Of a stretch of 64,000 nucleotides of DNA, positions 12,545 to 23,351 are shown in pieces. The DNA is taken from the NCBI GenBank assembly GCA_037176845.1, contig JAYKXP010000065.1, positions 124,001 to 188,000 of the forward strand. Direction: 5' to 3'. The notes under the pieces are model-generated. The model was not told the origin of the DNA. It ran no database searches and worked only from the letters and a program-made list of their open reading frames with translations. How positions within the stretch are numbered: the stretch's first letter is position 1; the number at the start of each line of letters is the position of its first letter. A program made the position numbers and the translations under genes. The DNA comes from Paramarasmius palmivorus (lineage: Eukaryota > Basidiomycota > Agaricomycetes > Agaricales > Marasmiaceae).

Positions 12545-14838
12545 TCAAACGCGAAAAGAGGATCTTTCCATGTGTCCGAACGAGCTTCCCAATTGCCTCA
12601 GCGTCTGGAGTAGCTCTAGGTCCCCCTGCGTCGTGGTTGCCTCTGAATCTTGTCGTTTTGCTGAGATAGGTGATGATGACGGATTCGTGAACGGCGTTCC
12701 AATGATTGGACAGACAGTGCCAGGGGAAGGGAGAGTACCCCTTACAAAGTAATTGCGGACTGCAAGGGCAGTGCAAAGAGAAGGGCCAGATATTGAGCAA
12801 TGCTAATGTAAGTATTAACAAGTCAGTGCCTAGATCGAGGGATGCTGAGTGAGACTTACGCCAGCAGAATCCTGTTGAAGTACAACAGATCCAGGGAATG
12901 ATTGCGAGGTGGCTTTGGCGCTGGAAGAGTAATGAGCTATCAATGCGCGTGTAATTTCTGTTGTCGCTCACCCTTGAAGTGGAGTTACAGGGTCTGTGAG
13001 GGTTTCAAAATGACGCTGCAACTCTCGATGTCCGGGAGAAACGTACCAGCAGTGTTACCAATCATTAAGATGGGGTAGCTTGTGTTTCCTGAAACCGGTC
13101 CTGAAGGTATTATTGTCTGTGAATGATTGATCACCACCGAGTTGCACCCAAGGCTTACCTCTGAAAAACGTCTTGGGGATCTTCGGCCAAGCACTAGAAG
13201 GATCGTCGGTACGAGAATAGCTTGTGAGACATCAAACCATACCCGCATGCAATCCTATTACTGGCCCATCTACTGCCCCATCCCGATGCCGCCGAGAGTT
13301 CCTCGTAAAACCTTTCACCGTCCTCTAGAGTGTCTGGCACGACAGCACCATCGTTACAAACTATGGCGATCCCAACGTCCTCGATACTCTCGAAAAGATG
13401 GTCCTGAGGATCACAAGAACACTCTACTGGGTCGGTCTCCAACATTTGGTACACCAAAGTCCCATTCCCGGCCTCCAAATCGGTCAATCCAGTTGCAAGT
13501 GTAGCCCAGGTGCTGAAAGTGTAATACAAACTGTGGAATAACGTAGCCCTCAAACGTTCGTAGTCGACGAGGCCATACGAAACTTCGGTGCGCACGGCGA
13601 CCGGCGCTCGGATGATTGAATCATACAACCTGTTGAGACGTTGTTCGATGGCTTCAGGTGAGGGCTGGTAGAAGGGACACAGGACTGGTCCTGCGCTGTG
13701 ACAATCTCTGAAAAACCACTGAAGCGTATTGTCAGTGTCGGCAATATTCTCTGTCCTATCGCCTACATGCCATGTATGAGACACATCCAATAGCGATGAG
13801 CGATACAACTAACGTACCGACATAATAGTTTTCGACATCAAGCACACCATCAAGGACCAATCGATGTACTTTATCCTAGGAGAAGGACGATGAGTACGAA
13901 AACAGCGCAAGAACTTAGTGAGTTGTACCGGGAACAAAGCAGCGAATGTTGAGCCAAGCACAGTGCCGTATCTTAAAACACCTAATCAGTGCGATTATAC
14001 ATAGAACAAACGAAATTATACGCACGAGAATCCCCAATACTGAATTTTGTCTCTGCCGTAAGCTTCAGTGATACTAAGCATATCTCGCGCCGTATGGTCT
14101 GTTTGCATGTGAGGCAAAATATCCCCGGCACGTTCTTCCGCAAGTTGACCGGTGATTTTGCTGCTGGCCCAGTAACTCCCGACACTGTCAGATGAGTGAT
14201 TGAGCTCCTTGGCTCGTGGTCGACTCCACAACGCGCGTTCTACACGTGAGTCGTACCATGACACCCGGGGGGTGGAGCGAGCTACACCTAGAGGGAAATG
14301 CTATCAGTATTGATTCGTCTTATGACAATCGACGCTCGACTCCCAACATACCTCTAGGATCGAAGCCCACAATGTCAAACTGTGGCCCGACTACTGTAGC
14401 TAGCCTTTGGCCTGCCAAATGTACCAGGTCAACACCACTACCACCTGGTCCACCAGGATTGAAGAGAATAGGGCCAAGATAGTCTGAACTGTCAGTGGAA
14501 ACGTTGGCCTTGATGCGAATAACTGCAATTGCAGCAGTTCGACCCTCTGGGTCGGAATAATTCAGAGGAACTTGTAGACGGCTACATTCGAAGGTCCCAT
14601 CATAGCACTTGACCCAGGCTAGTTCTTTGTTAGGATCAATCTAAGAAGCACGTATTGAGTAAGACAGAACAAAACTGTTCGTGATACTCACCGCTGCCCA
14701 GGACGATTCAGTCCAGTCCAGTCGAGGATTCAAGTGTGCTGCTTCCGCGACCGTAGGTGGAACGCCAACTTTGCCAAGTGCGCCTTCACCAGGAATCGAG
14801 AGTAGAATACCAGCGACAAGCTGGATGCCTCGCTTCAT
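12545..14838 (-). CDS. Secreted TAP-like alpha/beta hydrolase (S33 type), copy B
   Basis: The product is predicted to be a secreted serine hydrolase/peptidase of the tripeptidyl-aminopeptidase-like group (alpha/beta hydrolase core plus C-terminal TAP-like region), releasing short peptides or amino acids outside the cell. The model starts at ATG 14838 with a hydrophobic N terminus (MKRGIQLVAGILLS). The second exon carries the oxyanion motif FNPGGPGGSG and FDPRG. The nucleophile motif GFSYG is split by an intron inside the Ser codon (TC|A). Next come DCHSAGP, ECSCDP and CNDGAV, then DPVTPL with the catalytic Asp and AGHCS with the catalytic His, all spliced in phase. At least ten exons; stop at 12545. 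The C terminus is about 45 residues longer than in copy C (ends ERSSFRV). A TATA box lies 77 nt upstream. No lesion was found. Confidence 0.85.
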
Positions 14839-14914
14839 TGTGGATAGTTGCTCTTAGTGGATGACACGGTGAGGAGGAAATGTTTTGGAGCAAATGGCTT
14901 TCAGCATAGATGCG

Positions 14915-14922
14915 CTTTTATA
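14915..14922 (-). promoter_or_regulatory. TATA box of hydrolase copy B
   Basis: TATAAAAG on the minus strand lies about 77 nt upstream of the ATG at 14838. Confidence 0.55.
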
Positions 14923-15570
14923 CTCCAGAATCGAGTCGCTAGGATCAAGAGGAACGCATTTGCGAGACTCGCAAACGGCATTGGCCGATAAAGTGGGAAA
15001 ATACTGGGAAAGAATTCGAAGTTTGCAGGGGAAGTTGACGGGAAGGCTGAGAAGAAGTGAGTAAGGATCTACTGAGATCTACTGCGCCGGTAGATTTCAG
15101 CCCATTCCCTAACAACGTTTGTCACGGTCATCATTGGTGTACAGAACAGCTTTGACGTGTTGAAAAGCGCACAAAAGTCGAGCCTAAGTCGGTGTCATTG
15201 GTACACTGAGAAATCGAAAGAATACTTGAGAAAAAACGCACCAGCAACAATATCCTAACACATCTATCGTGCTCCTTTGCATATCCGAGTCCTAGACCAT
15301 CCACGTAAAATGCGGCTACCCTAATTCCAAGCCAAAGGGGCTGATGGTCGACTAGCCTTGATTGTCATGCCGGTGAAGACTTGGTAACTGAGTCGCGGTG
15401 TTTTTTTTTGTGGTGATAAGCATATCGTATCGAATTGATACATACGCTGTATGAAGCATCAAGATAGTGAGAAGTAGATCAAAAGCCAGGATACATTCCT
15501 GCCAACTACATATGCCTTGTCAATCCGAAATTGGACCACATCAAAAGTAGAGGCTACAATATGCGTGCGA

Positions 15571-15612
15571 TCATCGCCGTCGGTAAAATTTGAAGAAAGC
15601 TGTTGACATCTC
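15571..15612 (+). repeat. Direct repeat copy 1
   Basis: It contains tcatcgccgtcgg and aaagctgttgacatctcagg, found again at 16062-16112 in the same orientation, about 490 bp away. Confidence 0.6.
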
Positions 15613-16061
15613 AGGCCTCAGGCCCCGGCCCGCAGCGCTTCGGCCACATTTCCCACCTCTGGCTCACTCGCAGATATGCCTCCAACACAAGCCCCCCTTT
15701 CCTCAATGGCAGACAACCAGAAGTAACAACTGTATGTCCCGGTATATACCGAGTCTTCGCGGAGCACGCTCCAACTTAACGGGTTCCCCATGGTCTTGTC
15801 TCCAGTAGCCTCCAAGGTTCCTGAAAATCCTGCGTGGTCCGGTTCAGAAACAGAACTGGAGTCAAAGCTGGCTTCAGAAATGACATCCCTGTGCGGCAGC
15901 GCAAGTCATGATAATGGCTACCCCCGCGCACTGAGCAACTCGCGGTCTGTTCTCTGTAAGAGTCGGAAGAGAACGATACTATCGAGCGAAGCGGTAGTGA
16001 ATCAATACGTCAAAGCCAGTACTCCGCTGCTGGAAATCATCACATGGACACGCCGTGTGGT

Positions 16062-16112
16062 CATCGCCGTCGGACAACAGACAATAGAAAAGAAAGCTGT
16101 TGACATCTCAGG
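16062..16112 (+). repeat. Direct repeat copy 2
   Basis: This is the second copy of the motif at 15571-15612, with a small insertion between its two halves. Confidence 0.6.
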
Positions 16113-16362
16113 CCCGTAGTCAAATGTACGAAACTCCGCCGGCAAACGTTCTCAGACTCGAAATTGGTGTTTGATACACCACTCGTATACCTTTACAATT
16201 ACACCAAATTTATATCCAAAGGTAGGGTATCTTTAATCCAGGAAGTATCGTTCTGAGTGCAAGCTATACTTGACTGACGAGCATTCCAGTTGCTGACTAG
16301 CAGACTATACCGCTCCTTTCACATCATGTTTTCCTCAGAACCTGTCGCTTCCGTGACCAGGT

Positions 16363-18467
16363 TCATGCCGCGCTTGGAAACGGATTCGTAAACGGCGTTC
16401 CCTCAACTGGACAGATAGTGCCTGGCTCCGGGAGAGTACCGTTCACGAAATACTCGCGTACTACTTGGGCAGTACAGAGAGAAGGGGCGGATATCGAGCA
16501 ATGCTACGATCGGAGTTAGCAAATCAACGGATAGAAGGGAAGCTGAACGGTACTGACACCAGCAGAGTCCTGTGTAAGGACAACAGATCCGGGGAATGCT
16601 TTCGAGACCGTGATAGCACTAGAGGTTGCGTTACTAAGGCACATTTATACAGCTGCTAATGGCACTGACGATTGGAGTGGTGTCACAGGATCTATAGAGG
16701 AATTAGAGGTAGGCCTCCATCAAGGTCTGGAAGAGACGCACCAGCGGTGTTACCAATGAGCAAGATTGGGTGGCTCGTGTTCCCTGAGATTGGTCCTAGA
16801 CACAAGTGAATAACCGAGCAGCGTCATGGATACCACCGAATCTTACCTCTGAAGAACGTCTTGGGGATATCCGGCCAAAAACTACAAAGTCCTTCAATAT
16901 GATACGTTTCGCAAAAAACATCGATAAAGCGTACCTGCATGCAAGCCTACTACTGCCCCAAACACTTCCCCATTCCGATATCCTCAAGGCATTCTCATAA
17001 TGCCTCTCAGCTTCCTCCAAAGTTTCTGGCGCAACAGCACCATCATTACAACCCACGGCAAGTCCTCCCTCTTCGATATTTTCGAAAGCATACTCCGAAG
17101 GATCACAAGAGCACTCGAAAGGATCGGTTTCCAGTATCCTATACAATGCAGTCCCATTTCCGGCCTCTAGATCAGCTAATCCATTTGCGAGCGGAATCCA
17201 ATTGTTGAACGAAAAGGATAGACTGTCCCATACTGTTTGACGTAAACGCTCGTAGTCGACGAGACCGTAGGAGCGTTCGGTACGCACGGCTACTGGTGCT
17301 CGGATGATAGCGTCGTACAAGTTGTTGAGTCGTTCCTCGATGGCTTCAGGCGAAGGCTGGTAGAAGGAGCATAGGTCTGGGCCTGCGCTATGACAATCTC
17401 TGAAGAACCATTGGAGAGTATCATCGGAATCGGCGAGGGCGGTTAGCCTATCACCGATATAATAGTCATCCACGTCGACAACTCCGTCCATAACCATCCA
17501 ATGTACTTTATCCTTGAGAAAGTGGATGAGCAAAACCTCGATGCAGGTGTAGAGTAAACATACCGGGAACAGAGTAGCGAAGGTCGCTCCAAGCACCGTT
17601 CCGTATCTTCAGAGGAATCATTAGACATAATTCGATAGCAGGTGTATTACACCACACGCACGAGAACCCCCAAAATTGCAGTTTTTCTCTCCCGTGCGCC
17701 TCGACAATAGAGAGCATATCTCGGGCCGTAAAGTCGGTTTGCATGTAAGGCAGAATATCACTTGCACGTTCTTCAGCGAGTTGACCGGTTATCTTGGTTC
17801 TGGTCCAGTAACTTGCGACATTGTCCGACGAATGGTTTAGCTCCTTGACCGTAGGTTGACTCCAAAGTTGGCGTTCAACACGAGTTTCATACCATGACAC
17901 GCGGGGAGTGGAACGGGCGATGCCTCAAAACAATGTTAGAGGAATCAACAGTGCAATGATTGGGTTTTGACGCACCTCTGGGATCAAAACCCACAAAATC
18001 GAATTCCGGCCCAAGTACGTTGGCTACTAGGCTTTGGCCTATACCAAGCACCAGATCTATACCACTAACTCCAGGTCCGCCGGGATTGTAAAGAACTGGG
18101 CCGAGATAATCTGGGCTGTCGGTCGAAACGCTGGATTTGATGCGGATGAGGGCAATGGCGGCGCTTTGGCTTTCTGGGTTGGAGTAATCCAGGGGAACTT
18201 GTAGGCGAGCACATTCGAATGTTCCATCGTAGCATTTTACCCATGCAAGCTCCTTGCTCGGTTCAATCTGAAAAGCAAATATTTAGTGAAGTGTGGTGTA
18301 GTATCCAGATATGTGACACGCACCGATGCCCAAGATGCTTCGGTCCAGTCCAGACGAGGGTTCAGGTGGGCTGATTCACTGGGTGACTGCGAAGGATCCA
18401 CTGCAAGCGTTCCTCCACCGAGAAGGGATAGTAAAGTAGCCAGAACGAGCCGAATGCCTCGTCTCAT
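16363..18467 (-). CDS. Secreted TAP-like alpha/beta hydrolase (S33 type), copy C
   Basis: This is a paralogue of copy B with the same exon plan and role: a predicted extracellular serine peptidase/hydrolase. ATG 18467 opens a signal peptide (MRRGIRLVLATLLSLLGG) followed by LNPRLDWTEASW. The next exon holds KELAWVKCYDG and the oxyanion motif YNPGGPGVSG. The intron again splits the nucleophile Ser codon (TTCTC|A in FSYGT). Later exons give KVHWMVMDGVVDVDDYY, DCHSAGPDLC, ECSCDPSE, CNDGAV, the catalytic Asp in DPVTPL and the catalytic His in AGHCS, and end at PFPSAA with TGA at 16363. One 51-nt intron (after ATLFP) contains no stop and keeps frame, so retention would insert 17 residues. All three catalytic residues are present; no lesion seen. 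Copies A, B and C share orientation, consistent with tandem duplication. Confidence 0.87.
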
Positions 18468-18479
18468 GCTGAAAAAATG

Positions 18480-20019
18480 ATCTTGAGAAACGAGATGGGC
18501 GAGAAGTTGGATGGATGGTGTTCGTTCATGTTATTCGGTTGACAATTTGTACTCCGGAGATTCGAGGTTGAGGTAAGTGGAATCAGGATCTCGACTGACC
18601 GCAGTTTGAGTGACAGAGTTTAGGTTGTTCCCGTTCCTGCAATGGCATCATAGGTTAGGCAAAGCGGGTTATCAGCTGCCTGCCAAGGAAAGAGACCCAG
18701 CGTGCGTTTGGGACGATTTCTCATCACGATCTCGTTCGGACGCATGTACATGAACTGTAACACTGATAATTAGTATGATACAAGAATGGTAGATGTGTAA
18801 GATACAAGACGTCCGGCGCATGATTCGCCAAGCAATCGCAAAATATTCGAGGCACGGGTGGTTCCCTACAAAAACCTGTCTTCATCTGGCCTAAGGTACG
18901 AGTGATTGAGTCCGCCTAGGGGAGACTACATCTGGCCCGGGAAGAGCGTCAGTAGCAGGATGTATGGGTCACTCTGTGAGGAAAGCCTGCCCTTTCCGGA
19001 AGCTTCGACATTGGTAATTGAAAATACAGCCAGCTCTGGCCTTTCCGTCTGCGGCGAGAAACGGACACTGGAACATACGATGACAGCCTTGCCAGGGGAG
19101 CTGCTAATCCTTATAGAGGTAGCATTCAACCTCCAGTTTCGCCAATTGGTAGGGAAAGCGTTAATGGACATGTTTTGAGTGAGCAGCAGACGGAAGATAT
19201 GTTGACGTGAAGTGACAGCCAAAGAGTCAGACGAGCTTGTAGGTGTGAATAGCAGCCTGGCTGATCTTCTAGTTGACGATCGTGGTTCGAGCTAGATTAG
19301 TGTTACATAGAGTATTGTGTGAGCAGACACTTGTCGTTATGGTCCATGGAGATTCTGAAGGATGGATTGAAAGAGCTCAGTTTCGAGCCTCCGCATGTTG
19401 CAGTGCCGACCAAAGCTTGAACGTAAGTAGCTTGAATACACGATCATTATGAGCCACACTGAAAACCAAAATCCTACACTGACCTTAACCTTGAAGGTGG
19501 AAAGCAGAACGTTGAACTCTGGATGCCTAGTCCACCAAGCAAGCTATCCAGAATGAGATTTCCATTTGCACAACCTCAATTCTGCATTCTTTCGAAGACC
19601 TTCGTTGACATAGAAAGCCAGTCGTCGTCGAATATCGATGAACATGGCAGGTGAAAGGAGAGAGACAAGAAATGAGACCGGTGACCTCATTTTCGTGGCT
19701 GCGCAGTTGCTTCGCAACGCCTGGCCAAATGGGGTTTCTCCTTGATCTGATGACGGACTTGGCAGGCATTTTTGCCGTTACCGCGTTCCATCCGTGTCTT
19801 GACCTCCTCCTCCATCTCCCTCGTCCTCGTACTCCTCCAGAATTCGCGAAAAAATGCTAGAAAATGCTACCTCGAAGCTAGATTGTTTGGCTCGATCGAA
19901 TTATGACCAAATCACGCCAAAGCGGAACCAAACAAGCCCCTCAGTATAATTGGCTTCCGAGCTGCACACGACTTTTCCCCACTTCTTTGCTCTTGACTAT
20001 CATCATCTGCTACTACGAA
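18480..20019. other. Intergenic
   Basis: No gene is supported. Open frames near 18906-19222 overlap on both strands without splice or start support. The segment serves as the shared upstream region of hydrolase copy C (minus) and the plus-strand gene at 20020. Confidence 0.45.
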
Positions 20020-21519
20020 ATGCCTTTCCAAACTTCTAACATGCTTGCATTCAACATTGAAGAACTCTTCAAGGCTGCATTGCACGTTCCTGTTCAATCT
20101 ATTGCCCCGCAGTTGACTATGCTTCCAAGCTTTTATAGCGCGTCGTCGACTCAAAAAGGGGCTAGTGGTGTTGGAGAACCCTCTCTTGGTGCACCTTCGG
20201 GTGGTATCATGGGTTGGGTCCCATCTCACGAACCAGTCAACTATGCTAGGACCGAGTCACAGGAGGCCCCTGCTCATCGTGCACCGGCACCTTCGGGTAG
20301 GCTCATGAGTTGGACGCCTCGCGTTGAGGAGCCTACCACAGCTTCTCATGACGAGGTGGGTACGGTGAGTAGTCAATCTCCTGCTGGGTCGCGTGCTTCG
20401 AGAGGTATCCAAGTTTTGGGCTGGACCCCTAAGGATCCTGTCGAAGCACGAGAAGCACTCACAGCAGGACCAGCTCTCAATGCAAGTGGAATCCGTCAAG
20501 CTCCAGGTGCTAAGGGTACTCTCATGAGCTGGTTGTCCGAGGAGGATTCGAGCGAACCTCTGGTATGTGTTTAGGGGTCATCGATGTCTCGCTTATGCTG
20601 ACGCTGTATCTACCTCCATAGACATCGCAAGACAGTGTCGCGGGCGCAACTAGCACAATCATGAGCTGGCTGCCATCGGAGGATTCGAACGAATCCCTGG
20701 TGCGTGTTTAGGGTCCTCGATGTCTCACCTCCACTAACGCGGTACCTGCCTCCATAGGCCTCCCAAGATTCATACGACAGTGACACTGAATATGAGGAGA
20801 TCGTCTACATCCAAGTACGTCGTTCATCGTTGACGTCGTTACTTCTGATCATTACTGATGGTGTCACGTAGGACTCTCGCACCAAGACGAAGCAATTGCA
20901 TAGCGTTCAAGTCGTCTCGGCCGTACCTAAATCACTCATGAGAGAGCTCTTTACAATCCCGGAGGAAGACGAGTCCCAGTCTCAAACTGCCAGTCCTGAT
21001 GGTACGTCTCCTATCACTCTTGTTGGCGAGGCGAGCGAGCAGGCAGAGAAAGTTGGCGTGGTGTATGTTGAGGATGTAGATGTTGCTGATGTGACTATGG
21101 CCGAATGCGATGATGTGGGTGTTGATACGTGTGAGGAGGTTAGCATGGATGTTCAAATCGAAAACATGCTCCAAAAAGCGTTGGAGTGGGCCACAACCGT
21201 CGAGGAAGCGTACAAATCTGGTAGGATTGTCGGTTGGGACGCCAGTGCTTTGTACGTCCCGAGGATACCCAGTTTGTGTAATGTCGACGTTGAGGTTGCG
21301 GAGCCTGGTGATGGTGTTATGAACTGGGAATGCGTGTTGGACGAGGCTGACGCGTTGACTTCTACGGAAGGGGCTGAAGACTGGTTCACAGAGTTCCAGG
21401 AATTCTGTGAGTACTGGACTCTCCCTGACTGCCCTGACCTTTCTCCTATTACTTTCAAGTCGGAGGAGGAAAGGCAGGATGTGTGGAATCGTTTGATGGA
21501 TGCTCTTTGCTCGGTGTAG
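20020..21519 (+). CDS. Protein with repeated M-[SG]-W motifs, unknown function
   Basis: No family is recognised. A four-exon model (20020-20562, 20622-20699, 20758-20814, 20872-21519) gives 441 residues. The N-terminal half repeats a short unit around Gly-x-Met-[Gly/Ser]-Trp-x-Pro: IMGWVPS, LMSWTPR, VLGWTPK, LMSWLSEED, IMSWLPSED, with outlying versions IVGWDAS and VMNWECV in the C-terminal half. Between repeats the chain is Ser/Pro/Ala-rich and probably disordered; the C-terminal 200 residues are acidic and end with a Trp/Phe-rich segment. Exon 2 together with its upstream intron is a near copy of the end of exon 1 with the following intron, so the unit was duplicated in tandem. The start at 20020 (MPFQTSNMLAF) is preferred; an in-frame ATG at 19903 would add 39 residues. 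Repeated Trp-centred short motifs suggest multivalent docking to a partner, which is inference. Confidence 0.68.
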
Positions 21520-21894
21520 AGGGCGGTCTTATGGGTCGTTTCTCGGACTTGCTGCATGGACACGGACACGGACCTCTTTTTCTTGCAATTTTCGGACACG
21601 GACCTTTGGCATGGACCTTTTGTTACTCTGGGACTTGGATGGACTTCATGTATTCTCGGACACTTTTCTCTGGGCGAGGCGATGGACTTTGCGTTGTTAC
21701 AGACTAACCCTGACAGGGCCTCTACTTGCACATTATGGTAAGGTTTTTTTTTATTGTTCACGCTACTAACCCTCAACAGTATTCGACTTTGTGAATTCGC
21801 CGCAAGAATTAACTCGAGGACTGGGTAAGTATGATAAGTATTTGTTCATTTCTTCGTTTGAACTCTACCTTCGCTCTATCTTGGTTTTCCTCCC

Positions 21895-22445
21895 TGATTT
21901 CGTTCCCTCTGTTTTCCTGCTCGTTTATTTCTATCTCATCTCTCATCTCTCTGTTTCCTGTCTTTTTCTCTCCTCTCCTTTCTTTGCTCTCGTTTCCTTT
22001 TTCCTCATTTCCTCGTCTCTCATCTGTCCTTGTTTCTCCTCTCGTTTTCTTTTCTTTCTCTCCTCTTCCTTTCTCGTTTCCTTCGTTTCGTTTCTGCCTT
22101 GTCTATTTCTCCGTCTCTCCTTCCTCATTTCTCCTCTCGTTTCTTCTCTTCCTTTCCTCGTTTCCTTTCGTTTCTGCTCTATATCTCTGTCTCGTCTCTT
22201 TCTTCGTCTCTCCTTTCTCTTTTCCTTCCATCGTTTTGTTTCTACTCTATCTCTCTCTCTCTTTTCTATCTCGTTTGTCCCTCTCCCCTTTTCATTTCTG
22301 TTTTCATTTCTGTTTTTCTCCTTCTCAGTCTCTTCTCTCTTTTCCTTCGTTTCGTTTTCCGCTCTATTTCTCTTTTTCTATCTCATTCTCATTCGTCCTT
22401 CTCTTCGCACCTTTCATTCCCTTCCTGTTTCTTCTCTTCCAAACC
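21895..22445 (+). repeat. 550-bp polypyrimidine tract
   Basis: The plus strand is almost only C and T (TTTCTCTC, CGTTTCCTT and similar units, degenerate). It yields long Leu/Ser/Phe frames in all plus frames and a long Glu/Lys/Arg frame on minus, all artefacts of composition. Such a purine/pyrimidine strand bias can form triplex DNA. Confidence 0.85.
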
Positions 22446-23351
22446 TGCCCGGTTCTCAGCTTCGGCTGATGTTCACCGAGGCGTGGTACGGAACAGAGCG
22501 ATCTCGCTCCAACTACAAGGACACGGCTTATATACCCCATATACCCTCATACCCCGCTATACCATTCCGCAAACCCTGGAAGGTGAGATCCAGCACCAGT
22601 ATTTATTGCCATCTGATATTGACTGTTGCATGTTCCCACTTCGGACCATCCAGGTGATCGCAAATCGTTCACAGACGCGTGAGATCCCCAATCGCGCTGG
22701 AGATACTTCGACACTCGCAAGTCCCAAGAACTTCAAGATACGATATCGATTCACGGAACCAAGCAGCATACTTTTGGATACAGGAAGATTGTCATCAAGA
22801 TACAGGAACGTACCCAAGTCGTGCGGTACTTTGTCGAGAGGTGCGCCCTGATCTCAACGTTTGCAGACTCAGGTGCTAACGTACGGCGGGAGATAGATGT
22901 TAGGAGTGGGATTTCAGGGGAACTCGAATTTTTCGTTTGGGCACATTGTATCATTGGATCTGTTTGTGTTGTATCGCATTGAAAATCGAAGATTCGCATT
23001 TATCATCGACCTCGACCCATCCTTCAATAGTATCGGGACTGAGGAAAGGTAACAGACATTGACATGTATCCACTTTGAAGAGCTCGTCGACGTCGACAAA
23101 TTCCGTCGGGTATGGTTCCTCGCACAGGAATCCTCAGGATGCATTGCTCCATAGGAGTGACGCATAAAGAACGAGCTCTACATTCCATTACAAACTTGCC
23201 TCTGCTCTGAGCCGGCTCCAAGACATCGGACGCTGCAGGTATTCAAATCCAAGACGCTGAGGCTTCCACTCGAATCACAGGTACGTGGTAATAATTGTTC
23301 ATTCGATCCCTCATTAGAATCCAATCAACCTTAATACAAAACAAGAGTAGG
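22446..23351. other. No resolved gene
   Basis: Some minus-strand frames (about 22560-22990) look weakly coding, but I could not connect them or name them. They may be remnants. Confidence 0.3.

Larger units (their letters stand above)
14923..16362. other. Spacer between hydrolase copies B and C, with a split direct repeat
   Basis: No gene is supported. The spacer holds two copies of a compound motif, tcatcgccgtcgg followed by aaagctgttgacatctcagg, near 15571-15612 and 16062-16112 (second copy interrupted by about 12 nt). They could be remnants of the duplication that made the array or the ends of a small lost element. Confidence 0.45.

Noticed and set aside
22000..22400. Possible CRISPR-like or tandem repeat array
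   Set aside because: The units are degenerate simple sequence without regular spacers, and the organism is eukaryotic.
21791..22851. Long plus-strand frames (up to 288 codons) rich in Leu, Ser and Phe that look like multi-span membrane proteins
   Set aside because: They arise from the polypyrimidine tract, which is open in several frames at once; codon content is a composition artefact.
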